From Paenibacillus tyrphae (GTDB taxonomy: Bacteria > Bacillota > Bacilli > Paenibacillales > NBRC-103111), in contig NZ_JAMZAW010000037.1 in assembly GCF_024158745.1 (NCBI RefSeq), positions 1-63,508 on the forward strand: a stretch of DNA of 63,508 nt, written 5' to 3'. Every line of letters starts with the position of its first letter. Position 1 is the first letter of the stretch. The notes beneath the pieces are model-generated. The model saw nothing but the letters and a program-made list of their open reading frames with translations. It had not been told where the DNA came from and ran no database searches. This document shows positions 25,223 through 33,174 of the stretch, one piece after another. The translations under genes and the position numbers were made by a program.

Positions 25223-26016
25223 CCGAGGCTTTCCGCCAGCTCTATCAGATGCGTGCAGATCCGCTCGGGACGCACGCCCGATCGGGCTATCTGCTCGTCC
25301 ACATTCGAGGCGTTGGCCAGTCCGGTTAGCACAAGCGCCGTCCGGCAGCCTGCGTCGGCTCCGCCGCGGATATCGGTGTTCAAGTTGTCCCCGACCGTCC
25401 AAATCTCCGAAGGGGCTAGTCCCAGCTTGGCGACGGCGTAGCGCATAATGATCGACGAAGGCTTCCCGATCACAACGGGCGGCGTTTCGCTTGCCCGTTC
25501 GATCGAAGCCGCGATGGAGCCCGCTCCCGGCGTCAGCTCGCCGTTCCACGGCAGCAGGTGATCGGGATTCGTCAGGATGTACGGGGCTCCGCCGCGGATG
25601 TGGCGGACGGCCGCAAGCAGCTTGCCGTAATGGAACGCACGATCGATGCCTTGCACGACCGCAGTGACCGTTTCCTCCGGAGCGTCCTCCGCGATCGGCT
25701 CGAAGCCGCCGTCCTTCAGGGCCGCTCTCAACCCCTCCTCGCCGATACACAGCACGCGTCCGTTCCCGGCGCCGGTTTCCCGCAAATACATCACGGCCGC
25801 TTGCGAGGACGTGAGCACTTCCTCCGGCCTGGCTTCAATTCCGGTCTTGATGAGGTGCGCCGCAACCTGCTCCGGGGTTCTCGACGAATTGTTGGTCACA
25901 TATAAGAACGGGTGCCCTTTCTCCCGCAGCCAGCGGATAAAATCCGCCGCATAAGGGATCGGACGGTCCCCATGGTACAGCGTCCCGTCCAAATCCAGCA
26001 AAAATCCATGTCTCAT
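25219..26016 (-). CDS. HAD-superfamily phosphatase, NagD/PNPase-like (subfamily IIA)
   Basis: 265 residues. FLLDLDGTLYHGD (motif I, two Asp), YVTNNSSRTPEQV (motif II), the C2-type cap, then VVIGKPSS (motif III Lys) and TVGDNLNTDIRGGADAGC (motif IV). This group dephosphorylates p-nitrophenyl phosphate and small sugar phosphates or nucleotides; the natural substrate is unknown. The ATG at 26016 has GGAG 9-10 nt upstream, whereas the ATG at 26031 is too close to its site. Confidence 0.9.
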   Translation of the reverse strand: MRHGFLLDLDGTLYHGDRPIPYAADFIRWLREKGHPFLYVTNNSSRTPEQVAAHLIKTGIEARPEEVLTSSQAAVMYLRETGAGNGRVLCIGEEGLRAALKDGGFEPIAEDAPEETVTAVVQGIDRAFHYGKLLAAVRHIRGGAPYILTNPDHLLPWNGELTPGAGSIAASIERASETPPVVIGKPSSIIMRYAVAKLGLAPSEIWTVGDNLNTDIRGGADAGCRTALVLTGLANASNVDEQIARSGVRPERICTHLIELAESLG

Positions 26017-26144
26017 GATCCGATTCTCCATTCTTTCGATGCGTGCCGCACGGGTCCGCTCGTTGCTGCGTTGTCCGCTTCATTATACCGCGCATTGCTC
26101 TCCAAGGCGAACGTGTCGCTTTATCCGCCTGTGCCCTAATAACC

Positions 26145-26176
26145 AAAAAGCCGGCATCCTAAGATGCCAGCTTCAG
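26145..26176 (-). terminator. Distal copy of the kinase terminator hairpin (left of repeat copy 2)
   Basis: On the minus strand AGCTGGCATC-TTAG-GATGCCGGCT is followed by TTTTTGG. The 25-bp core at 26152-26176 is repeated exactly at 26385-26409, on the other side of the palindromic element. Only this copy keeps the T-run. Confidence 0.8.
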
Positions 26177-26179
26177 GCA

Positions 26180-26378
26180 GTTGAGAAAGAGGTTTTTGAC
26201 CGAAATACAGAAACGGAGGTGGGGTATCTACTGGAGGAGCGGTAGCGTTCGCCTTTGTCTGCGGGAAATACCCGCTGCTAAGCGGTATCAATTAAGATTT
26301 CCTGCAGACAAGAGCGGCCGGAAGTAGATACCCCACCCCCTCGTACACCTCTATTACACAAGTGACCACTTTCTCAAC
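26180..26378 (+). repeat. Palindromic MITE-like element, copy 2
   Basis: About 199 bp, ends GTTGAGAAAG/CTTTCTCAAC, with internal arms GGGGTATCTACT/AGTAGATACCCC and TCTGCGGGAAAT/ATTTCCTGCAGA. It has no ORF. It lies between two identical 25-bp copies (26152-26176, 26385-26409) of the terminator hairpin of the adjacent kinase gene, as expected of an insertion that duplicated its target. Confidence 0.9.
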
Positions 26379-26384
26379 AGCCTA

Positions 26385-26409
26385 CGGCATCCTAAGATGC
26401 CAGCTTCAG
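26385..26409 (-). repeat. Proximal copy of the duplicated terminator hairpin, overlapping the kinase stop codon
   Basis: A 25-bp sequence identical to 26152-26176. It contains GGCATC-CTAA-GATGCC and includes the kinase stop codon and last sense codons. It lacks the T-run. Confidence 0.88.
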
Positions 26410-28197
26410 CTTCACGTAAAAATGAATTTCGCCGTTCTCCGACTCGGCCCAAATGCTGCCTTCGTGCGATTCGACGATGCTTCTTGCGATCGCAAGACCG
26501 AGTCCCGAGCCTCCGGTATCGGACGTCCGGGCTTTATCCACGCGGTAGAACCGGTCGAACAACTGCTCCAACTCGTCGCGGGTCAAAGCGTCCGCTTTGT
26601 TGGAGATCCGGATGATCACGTGCTCGCGTTCGCGGATCATGCCGAAGGTGATGACGCCGGGCTTAGGGCTGTACTTGATCGCGTTGCCGAGCAGGTTTTC
26701 GAATACGCGGATCATTTTGTCCACGTCGATGCGCACCGGCAGCCGCTCCTGCGGAAGACTGCGGATCAGCGTGAGCTGCTGCTCCTCGCTGAGGGTCACG
26801 TATTCCTCCAGCAGCTGCTCCAGAACTTCGTTGATCACGACGCCCTTCTTGTGCAGCGGAACGTCATGGTTGGAGAGCTTCGTAAATTCGAACAGATCGT
26901 CGATCAGCCCTTTCAGCTTCTCCGATTTGCTATAAGCGATGCTGACATATCCGTCGGCTTGCTCGGGCGTTTCGAAATTTTTGTCGTGCAGCAGCCGCAA
27001 ATACCCCATGATGAGCGTCAGCGGCGTGCGCAAATCGTGCGAGACGTTCGTAATCAGCTCGTTCTTGAGCTGTTCGGCGCGCCGTTCCTCTTCGATTCTG
27101 CGTTGCAGATCCGTCACCATAAAGTTCATGTCCCGCGCCAGCGATCCGAGCTCGTCCTGGGAACGCTCGATGACCCGATGGTCAAGATTGCCTGTAGCGA
27201 TAATCCGAAGCCCGCTCGCAAGCTCCTCGATATATCTCATTTTCCGCTGTGTTAAAAAGTAGAACAGAAAGATAAAGACCGCGAGCGAAGCCAAGATGGA
27301 AAGCGGATTCTCGCCCTTATGGTAACTGATGTTCGGCTGAGGGATGCCGCTGACGATTAAGTAGGACTTCTGATTGTTATACGTCACAGGGTAAAAGCTG
27401 GAAAATTCCGCCCGCGAGTCGGATTCGAAGTTGCGCGTTTCCATGGCGTTGCGGATGACGCTGTGAACGTCGACGTACGTTTCCGGCGCATTTTCGCTGC
27501 GGAAGACGACTTTGCCTTCCAGATCCGTAATGACAATTTTGAGCTTGTTGTAGGTAACGAGTCGTTTGACCGTATTCTCAAAATTTTTGCGCTGCACGGC
27601 CTCCCCCTGCTTGCTCTCTCCTTGCCGGTTATTGAGCTGATTCGGCTGACTCGGCTGCGGCGAAACCTGCGGATTGGCTGCCGGGACTCCGGGCACGCCG
27701 CCGGGCTCTTGGCCGTTTACGCCGGGAACAGGAACGGCTGTGCCGGGATTGGGCGTCGGCGTCCCTTGCGGCACGGCCGCTTGCGGTTGTCCGGATTCGC
27801 TCCGGCCCGCTTCGTTCGAATCATCTTCGGGAGATTCGTCGCTTGTCCCGTTTCCGCTGCCGCTATGTCGTGAAGGTGTAAGGAACCGGTCCGCGAGCGA
27901 GCGGGCTTCGCGATCGATGCTTTCCATCCCTTGGCTGTAATCGATGACCGTGTTCTGGTTGACGGCGCCGAACAGAGCCGAGCTGATGCCGTAGAATGCC
28001 AGCGACACGCCGAAACAGAAGGCAAAGGTCAGCATCAACTGCAGCCGGATGCTGCGCTTCACGTGGTTGCGCGCCATTTTGTACAGATCTTGAAGGAACA
28101 GGATCATGCCCCTCAGCAGATTAAAGGGAAACCAGGTGAACGGGAAGCGGTCAAGCATGGGCTTGCGCGGCGGTTTGATCTTTTCTTTTTTACTCAA
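26392..28197 (-). CDS. Sensor histidine kinase, VanS/PhoR-like, with Pro-rich extracellular insert
   Basis: 601 residues. TM1 is near 52-78; a large extracellular region includes a low-complexity Pro/Gly/Gln stretch (about 110-200: GTPTPNPGTAVPVPGV, QPSQPNQLNNRQGE) before a PAS/Cache-like part (IVITDLEGKVVFRSENAP). TM2 is near 300-316, then HAMP, the phosphoacceptor His387 in VSHDLRTPLTL, and the HATPase domain (NLLGNAIKYSP, GSGLGLAIARSI). Its start overlaps the response regulator stop by 8 bp. The signal is unknown; a cell-wall-associated location of the sensor is suggested by the Pro-rich spacer. Its terminator was duplicated by repeat copy 2. Confidence 0.9.
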   Translation of the reverse strand: MSKKEKIKPPRKPMLDRFPFTWFPFNLLRGMILFLQDLYKMARNHVKRSIRLQLMLTFAFCFGVSLAFYGISSALFGAVNQNTVIDYSQGMESIDREARSLADRFLTPSRHSGSGNGTSDESPEDDSNEAGRSESGQPQAAVPQGTPTPNPGTAVPVPGVNGQEPGGVPGVPAANPQVSPQPSQPNQLNNRQGESKQGEAVQRKNFENTVKRLVTYNKLKIVITDLEGKVVFRSENAPETYVDVHSVIRNAMETRNFESDSRAEFSSFYPVTYNNQKSYLIVSGIPQPNISYHKGENPLSILASLAVFIFLFYFLTQRKMRYIEELASGLRIIATGNLDHRVIERSQDELGSLARDMNFMVTDLQRRIEEERRAEQLKNELITNVSHDLRTPLTLIMGYLRLLHDKNFETPEQADGYVSIAYSKSEKLKGLIDDLFEFTKLSNHDVPLHKKGVVINEVLEQLLEEYVTLSEEQQLTLIRSLPQERLPVRIDVDKMIRVFENLLGNAIKYSPKPGVITFGMIREREHVIIRISNKADALTRDELEQLFDRFYRVDKARTSDTGGSGLGLAIARSIVESHEGSIWAESENGEIHFYVKLKLAS

Positions 28198-28882
28198 CTT
28201 TATATCCCACTCCCCAAACCGTTTTAATAAACTTCGGTTTCCGCGGATTTTCCTCGATTTTCTCGCGAATTTTCCGGATATGAACCATCACGGTATTGTC
28301 TGAATCGAAATATGCTTCCTTCCATACGGCCTCGTAAATTTTCTCGATGCTCCAAACCGTACCGCGGTGGCGGGCCAGCAGCTCTAGGATGGCAAATTCT
28401 CGCGGCGTCAGCTTAATGTCCCGGCCGTCCAGCTTGACCTCATGCGTCGCGGTATTGATCGTGAGCTCGTCGATCTCCAGCTCGTGTTCCTTATTCGGCC
28501 GCTGAACATTGAGCCGGGTGTAGCGGCGCAGCTGCGACTTGATCCGGGCGACCAGCTCAAGCGGATTGAACGGCTTGCTCACGTAATCGTCGGCGCCGGT
28601 GCTCAGGCCGAGAATTTTATCCATGTCCTGGCTTTTGGCGGACAGCATGATGATCGGCATATGCTTCTGCTCTCGTATTTTCAGACAGGCTTCGATGCCG
28701 TCCATCTTCGGCATCATGATGTCGAGCACGATCAGATCGACGTCTTCCTTTTGCAGCACGCTTAACGCTTCGATGCCATTGCCTGCGCGCAGCAGACGGT
28801 AGCCTTCGTTTTTTAAATAAATTTCGAGCAAATCGATAATCTCTTTCTCGTCGTCGACGAGCAATATTGTAGGCTGCGCCAC
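28190..28882 (-). CDS. OmpR-family response regulator, VanR-like
   Basis: 230 residues. The receiver domain has LLVDDEKEI, phosphoacceptor Asp54 in LIVLDIMMPKMDG and YVSKPFN; the winged-helix effector follows (LTPREFAILELLARHRGTVWS, NTVMVHIRKIREKIE, TVWGVGYKVE). First gene of a two-gene operon with the kinase. Upstream on the same strand a TATACT -10 is preceded by TTAAG/TTTTAA half-sites, consistent with autoregulation. Confidence 0.92.
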   Translation of the reverse strand: MAQPTILLVDDEKEIIDLLEIYLKNEGYRLLRAGNGIEALSVLQKEDVDLIVLDIMMPKMDGIEACLKIREQKHMPIIMLSAKSQDMDKILGLSTGADDYVSKPFNPLELVARIKSQLRRYTRLNVQRPNKEHELEIDELTINTATHEVKLDGRDIKLTPREFAILELLARHRGTVWSIEKIYEAVWKEAYFDSDNTVMVHIRKIREKIEENPRKPKFIKTVWGVGYKVE

Positions 28883-29221
28883 GGGGCCGACCTCCTTTTC
28901 ATTCCAAAAAATCTCGGTTGTTGCGGAGTGGGGTCGGCGTGCTTTTCGGGCGGCGCCGACGACAAAAAAAGCATATCACGCCGGGATAACCTTGACAAAC
29001 GGCATGCGGGCCACTCCCCTTTCCTAAACTTGACTGTCACCTAGTATAGCCGGCAAATCTTAACGACTAACGATTTAAAACCTTAAAACATTCTTAAGGG
29101 AAAGGGAGAAACCGTCGCCGCTTTTTGCGAAAAGGTCACTTTTTGGTTAAAGGAGGAATATATTGGATTATAAGGTGAACTTATTAAAGCAGTAAAAAAA
29201 TGTTATGAACGGAGGAATCCC
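28883..29221. other. Divergent promoter region between the two-component operon and the cysteine-dioxygenase-like gene
   Basis: Minus-strand -10 TATACT at 29043-29048. At 29074-29098 on the plus strand there are spaced TTTAAAAC, CTTAAAAC and CTTAAGGG units, which read as OmpR-type direct half-sites on the minus strand. At 29163-29195 a 10-codon TTG-initiated mini-ORF follows a strong AAAGGAGG. No other gene was seen. Confidence 0.5.
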
Positions 29222-29716
29222 ATGAACCGGATCAAAACCATCGAACGGATTCTGAACGCGCTGCCTTTGCGCAGAACCTCGCCCAAGCAGCTTCAGGCGA
29301 TTATGAGAGGCATGGATTTGTCGCTTGAAGCCTTGTCGCCCTACATTGCGGAGCCTGCGGACTTGCCTTACGGAAGAACATGTCTGTACCGGACCGATGC
29401 CGCCGAAGCGGTGCTGATCCATCTCCCTCCCGGAACCGAAACGTACATTCACGATCATGGCGTATCCGTCGGATGCGCGCGGCTGCTCGAAGGCACGCTT
29501 ACGAACCGAATGTTCCGGTTGGACGGCTACGGATACCCCTGCTTGTCCGGGGAGGTCGAAATTGAGGAAGGAAGCTATTATTACGCGCCGAAAAAACAAA
29601 TTCACCAGCTTCGCAATTCCGGCCCGCAGCGCGCGGTAGCCTTCCATCTGTATGCTCCGGCGCCTGCCGGGAAGTCGTATTTTCCATACGAGCAAGTGCT
29701 TGATTACGTGATCTAA
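29222..29716 (+). CDS. Cysteine dioxygenase-like cupin protein
   Basis: 164 residues. Cupin iron ligands are visible in TYIHDHGVSVG (motif with two His, the H-x-H of CDO type I) and the third His in KKQIHQLRN, with the SFG/RHLY-like end VAFHLYAP. CDO oxidises cysteine to cysteine sulphinate. Bacillus YubC-like proteins have the same size and motifs. The ATG at 29222 follows CGGAGGAATCCC. It may detoxify or degrade cysteine; the DAACS/TcyP-like gene is not adjacent. A related thiol dioxygenase (for example, mercaptopropionate) is possible. Confidence 0.85.
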   Translation: MNRIKTIERILNALPLRRTSPKQLQAIMRGMDLSLEALSPYIAEPADLPYGRTCLYRTDAAEAVLIHLPPGTETYIHDHGVSVGCARLLEGTLTNRMFRLDGYGYPCLSGEVEIEEGSYYYAPKKQIHQLRNSGPQRAVAFHLYAPAPAGKSYFPYEQVLDYVI

Positions 29717-29799
29717 GCTCTTGCCATTTTCAGCGCGGCTGCAACCTCTGGATGGCCGGCGACGTCCATTTCCATATCATGACAGAGGAGGATGGAGAG

Positions 29800-31056
29800 A
29801 TGCCGAAATCCGGAGTCACCATGAAAAAAACAATGCTGTTGCTGCTGGCGGCCGCGCTGTTATGCTCGGCTTGTACCGCCACCAATGCCGGGGGCGACGT
29901 CAGCCTCAGAAAGCATACGCCGGCGGACTTGGATGCGCGGATCGTGCGGGCCGACAATGCGTTCGGCTTGAAGCTGCACCGTACAATTGCGGAACAAAAT
30001 CCCGGCAGCAACGTGTTCGTTTCGCCGTTCAGCGTATCGATGGCGCTGTCGATGGTTTACCACGGAGCAGGCGGGGCGACGCGCGAGCAGATCGGGAAAA
30101 CGCTGCAGGGCCAAGGCTTGTCCGTTGACGAATGGAACCGGGGGCATCAGGTGCTTCGCGATTTGCTGGAGCATTCGGGCAAGGAAACGCAGCTCTCCGT
30201 CGCGAATTCGATCTGGGCCAGAAAGGGCGTGCCGTTTCACGAAGGCTTCCTGCAGCGAAACCGTGACTTCTACGGCGCGGAGACGGATACACTCGATTTT
30301 GCGCAGGAGAGTACCGTTCGCAAAATCAATCAATGGGTCGGCAAGCGAACGAACGGCAAAATCGACAGCATCGTGCAGGGTCCGATCTCGCAGGAAACGG
30401 TCATGTACCTGCTGAATGCCGTCTATTTCAAAGCGCAGTGGCAGCATCCGTTTCCGGAGCGGGACACAAAGCCCGGTACGTTCCATGCGGCGGCGGGACA
30501 GACGAAGCCTGTGAACCTGATGGCACTGACCGGGCGGCTCGAATATGTACAGGAGCCGGATTATCAAGCGGTCCGGCTGCCTTACGCGGACGGCAAGCTG
30601 GCAATGGTCGTCGTCCTGCCCTCCGAAAAGGCCGGATTGGATCAGGTTCAGCAGAAGCTGTGGGCGGATGAGGCATTTTGGAACAAACCGTTTCCTTCCG
30701 CGAGCGGGACTTTGAAGTTGCCGAGGCTGAAGCTGGAGCTGGGATACGAGTTAAACGATTCGCTGATAGCGATGGGTATGCCTGCGGCGTTCGACCCGGC
30801 CAAGGCGGACTTTTCCGGGTTATCGCCGAAAACGGTCTTGATCAGCGAAGTGAAGCATAAGACGTTCGTGGAGATGAACGAGCAGGGTACGGAAGCCGCG
30901 GCGGTCACCTCCATAGGAGTTGTAGGAACCTCTGCGCCCGCTCCGGTGGCCAAGCCGTTCGAGATGATCGTCGACCGGCCGTTTTTGATGGCGATTCAGA
31001 GTACGGAGACCGGCAGCTTGCTGTTCCTCGGCAGCATCGTCGATCCGAAGGAGTAA
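29800..31056 (+). CDS. Serpin-family protease inhibitor, predicted lipoprotein
   Basis: 418 residues. A lipobox (LLCSAC) after a hydrophobic signal predicts a lipid-anchored exported protein. The serpin fold is complete: NVFVSPFSVSMALSMVYHGA, YLLNAVYFKAQWQHPF, the hinge GTEAAAVTS and the C-terminal DRPFLMAIQSTETGSLLFLG. The hinge has small residues needed for loop insertion, so inhibition is plausible. Counting from it, P1-P1' falls near GT-SA, implying an elastase-like or subtilisin-like target. The ATG at 29800 has AGGAGG upstream; 29821 is an alternative. A degraded copy of its 3' end lies at 32911-33060. Confidence 0.9.
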   Translation: MPKSGVTMKKTMLLLLAAALLCSACTATNAGGDVSLRKHTPADLDARIVRADNAFGLKLHRTIAEQNPGSNVFVSPFSVSMALSMVYHGAGGATREQIGKTLQGQGLSVDEWNRGHQVLRDLLEHSGKETQLSVANSIWARKGVPFHEGFLQRNRDFYGAETDTLDFAQESTVRKINQWVGKRTNGKIDSIVQGPISQETVMYLLNAVYFKAQWQHPFPERDTKPGTFHAAAGQTKPVNLMALTGRLEYVQEPDYQAVRLPYADGKLAMVVVLPSEKAGLDQVQQKLWADEAFWNKPFPSASGTLKLPRLKLELGYELNDSLIAMGMPAAFDPAKADFSGLSPKTVLISEVKHKTFVEMNEQGTEAAAVTSIGVVGTSAPAPVAKPFEMIVDRPFLMAIQSTETGSLLFLGSIVDPKE

Positions 31057-31169
31057 AGCGGCGGCATGCCGATATGACCGCGCTACATCAAGGGATACAA
31101 GACCTCGTGCAAGTTCTGCCAGAGCACGGGGTCTTTGCTATAGTATAAAGAAGTCAGAGGAACATGAAC
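31056..31169 (+). repeat. Left copy of the serpin-terminator/ABC-start direct repeat
   Basis: This stretch matches 33020-33180 imperfectly: GCGCTACA, AGGGATA-AAGACCTCGTGC, GGGGTCTTT and AGAGGAACATGAAC all recur in the same order. It ends with ATGAAC, the first two codons of the downstream ABC ATPase gene, where homology stops. The matching serpin sequence extends left into the serpin hinge (about 30890). Confidence 0.75.
31099..31136 (+). terminator. Terminator of the serpin gene
   Basis: AAGACCTCGTGC pairs with GCACGGGGTCTT around a 13-nt loop; the T tail is weak (TTTGC). Confidence 0.75.
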
Positions 31170-31227
31170 TCCAAGTTGCTACAAAAAATGGAATAAAAAC
31201 TTTTTGATATAAAGTTGGAGGTATGCC

Positions 31228-31518
31228 ATGAAAAACATTAGTTTGGGGGCAAATTAATGTATTGTTAATATTAGTGTTAAGATTAACGGAGAACGAGTAG
31301 GATCTGACAATTTTTATATCAAGAAACTACCTATTTACCCTTGCGTGAAATTAGCGAGAGACTTGGAAAAAAGATACTGTGGGATGATCATACAACTAAT
31401 AGGTGGTACGGAGAATCGTACCACAAGTAGCACAAAGTCGTTCTTTCAAGCAATACATAACTTGCATATTCCGATATGTGGTACAATTGCTGGTGGAATG
31501 ATTAATTTTGATGTATGA
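31228..31518 (+). pseudogene. Small gene interrupted by an in-frame stop (96 codons), unknown family
   Basis: A good GGAGGT site precedes ATG 31228, which reads MKNISLGAN and then meets TAA (31255-31257). The same frame continues for 86 codons with normal protein-like composition (ISVKINGERVGSDNFYIKKL, LARDLEKRYCG) and ends at TGA overlapping the next gene's ATG (ATGA). This looks like a nonsense mutation in a once-intact gene coupled to the DUF1871 gene. Readthrough or restart cannot be excluded. AT-rich island member. Confidence 0.6.
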
Positions 31519-31769
31519 GAATGAAGAATCTTGTTAGGCAAGTAATTCATGAATGGAATCCTTATGGGTTATTACCACATGCACCCGATAATGAATTTGA
31601 TTCAGAAATTGAAAAGGTTACAGAATCCCTTCAACAAGTGAATACATTAGAAGAATTAGCTAGAAGTATACAAGAGATATTTTCACTGAGTTTTGGTGAA
31701 TCGTTTAAGTATGAGAGATGCTTATCTGTAGCAAACCAAATTTGGAACAAGGCAAATGAACAAAGCTAA
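31515..31769 (+). CDS. DUF1871-family small protein
   Basis: 84 residues. VRQVIHEWNPYGLLPHAPDN followed by EFDSEIEKV is the family pattern of DUF1871 (found in Bacillales, often near toxin/immunity genes). All-helical and acidic. Its ATG overlaps the stop of the preceding interrupted gene by 4 bp, suggesting translational coupling. Function unknown. AT-rich compared with the chromosome. Confidence 0.75.
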   Translation: MRMKNLVRQVIHEWNPYGLLPHAPDNEFDSEIEKVTESLQQVNTLEELARSIQEIFSLSFGESFKYERCLSVANQIWNKANEQS

Positions 31770-31813
31770 AGTTAATGAAGAGGACTATATTCTGAAAGGG
31801 CGACAAGTCAGAT

Positions 31814-32188
31814 ATGCCATATACTCATATGATTTTAGAAGTTCATTGTCTATACGGGCTTGGAGAACAACAAGAGGAAAATAAGCCTGTTCCAAACTTT
31901 TGTAAACGAGGAGCGAGGAGATTAGGATACCATTGCATGGAGAATAAATGTGCTTTTATGGCATATACAGATGCACCATATGAAATTGCTTATTCGGGGC
32001 ATGAAGGTGTGGTTCCAGATGGAAACGCTTTGATTGGATTTGGTGGTGATATGGAGCCATCTGATTATGATACACATAAAACTGAAGAGTTAAAGAATCT
32101 GTGGGAAAAGATATGTAGAAAGAAAATTCAAGAAGCATACGATGAATACATGGTTTTCTTCAAGGGGAAATATGGAAAACGCGATTGA
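31814..32188 (+). CDS. Hypothetical protein of the AT-rich island
   Basis: 124 residues, not recognised. It has four Cys (CLYGLG, NFCKRG, YHCMENKC), a GFGGDMEPSDYDTHKTEEL segment and a basic helical tail. The ATG at 31814 follows a weak AAGGGCGAC site. The setting, among small AT-rich genes with decayed neighbours, is reminiscent of orphan immunity-gene arrays, but there is no motif to prove it. Confidence 0.6.
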   Translation: MPYTHMILEVHCLYGLGEQQEENKPVPNFCKRGARRLGYHCMENKCAFMAYTDAPYEIAYSGHEGVVPDGNALIGFGGDMEPSDYDTHKTEELKNLWEKICRKKIQEAYDEYMVFFKGKYGKRD

Positions 32189-32370
32189 AAATAAATGTCC
32201 AGAGAAATATTGCTTTTTTTTGGCTTGACGAAGGTAGTTGAGGATGTCCCTTCGGAACTTGTTTAAGGATTGAAACGGACAATAAAAATAAAGATTGGTT
32301 TGAACCAAATGAACCAGAGCATGACAAAAGTGGACTTCCTTATGATTATTTCAATAGAAACATTACTTAA
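32172..32370 (+). pseudogene. Decayed small gene: frameshift at a T8 tract plus an in-frame stop
   Basis: ATG 32172 (site AAGGGG) reads MENAIENKCPEKYCFF up to eight T (32214-32221). In the shifted frame the protein continues WLDEGS, TGA, GCPFGTCLRIETDNKNKDWF, then EPNEPEHDKSGLPYDYFN and stops at 32370. The two in-register halves indicate a former gene of about 65 codons. The T8 tract could also be a slippage site. Family unknown. Confidence 0.55.
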
Positions 32371-32399
32371 CATAGATTCTAACCACTAAGGTGATGGAT

Positions 32400-32723
32400 A
32401 TGAGTTGGAAAGACGTGAAACATGAAGGGATTTCATACATAGAAAAGATTGTTGCAGAATTTGATGTTTGGGTTCATCCTTCACTTCCTTTTGCAAAAGT
32501 GAAGGTAAAAGTAAAGGAAAACTCCAAAACAGGTACATTTTTTGGACAAGTAAATGTTGCAGTCATAAGCGTGTTAGATGGTACTCCAGGTTGGATTGGA
32601 GGTAATGGCTCAACAATCGAAGAAGCACTTGAAGATGCTGTCAAGCATTTTTACTTAACGCTGCAAGGTAGAGAAGGGCTTTCAATTGATGACTTTGAAT
32701 GGGCTGACCCACACGATTTTTAG
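32400..32723 (+). CDS. Hypothetical protein of the AT-rich island
   Basis: 107 residues, alpha/beta composition (FDVWVHPSLPFAKVKVKVKE, GNGSTIEEALEDAVKHFYLT, DDFEWADPHDF). No family recognised; the size and acidic C-terminus recall immunity proteins. The ATG at 32400 fits the AAGGTGAT site best; GTG 32391 and ATG 32394 are alternatives. Confidence 0.6.
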   Translation: MSWKDVKHEGISYIEKIVAEFDVWVHPSLPFAKVKVKVKENSKTGTFFGQVNVAVISVLDGTPGWIGGNGSTIEEALEDAVKHFYLTLQGREGLSIDDFEWADPHDF

Positions 32724-32910
32724 ATAAGAAGTGAATGTACCTAAAGAAACTACTACAATGTCAGGAGTGGCTTTGTATTTATATACTGATGTATATTTTG
32801 TAGTCAAACTGTACTTTGTGCTTAGATTCATTACAGTGAAACCGTATCATAAATCATTGCTAACAGGTACGATAGTTGAATGACGTTTTTTAAACAACTT
32901 TATTATCAGG

Positions 32911-32988
32911 CATCAACAGGGAACGGAAGCCGCCGTTTTTTCGAACAATTTCATCTTGTCAGTCCTTACATCGCGTGGTAGTATATAA
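32911..32988 (+). pseudogene. Serpin 3'-end relic (reactive-loop hinge)
   Basis: The frame reads QQGTEAAVFSNNF and reaches a stop at 32986-32988. QGTEAA is the serpin hinge, and the DNA CAGGGaACGGAAGCCGC matches the intact serpin at 30887-30903 with one difference. The intact gene ends in the same order of downstream landmarks, so this is a truncated duplicate. Confidence 0.6.
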
Positions 32989-33091
32989 CAATTAACGTGG
33001 AAGGGCTTCTAGGGATCCGACGGCCAAACGGCCGGGCGAACCAAGCGGAGCCGGCGCGCCACCGATAGAGCCGCGCTACACCGTAGGGATA

Positions 33092-33142
33092 AAAGACCTC
33101 GTGCAAGTTCCGCCGACAAGGCGAAACGGCATGGGGTCTTTT
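33092..33142 (+). terminator. Terminator-like hairpin in the leader of the ABC operon
   Basis: AAAGACCTCGTGC pairs with GCATGGGGTCTTTT, the same stem as the serpin terminator at 31099-31136. A second small hairpin (TCTGC-TTTA-GCAGA, 33142-33155) and the strong ribosome binding site follow. It could terminate readthrough from the island. Confidence 0.65.
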
Positions 33143-33174
33143 CTGCTTTAGCAGAGGAAAGGAGAAGGAGGAAC

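Larger units (their letters stand above)
32724..33174. other. Island right junction: serpin relic, then right copy of the direct repeat
   Basis: After about 190 bp of AT-rich sequence with no gene, the frame at 32911-32988 reads HQQGTEAAVF, matching the serpin reactive-loop hinge. Further on GATCCGA, AGCGG, CCGATA and CCGCGCTACA follow in the same order as at the serpin 3' end. The stretch then becomes the terminator/leader of the ABC operon. Confidence 0.65.

Noticed and set aside
31756..31884. Short overlapping open frame between the DUF1871 gene and the next gene
   Set aside because: About 42 codons, overlaps both neighbours and has no good start signal.
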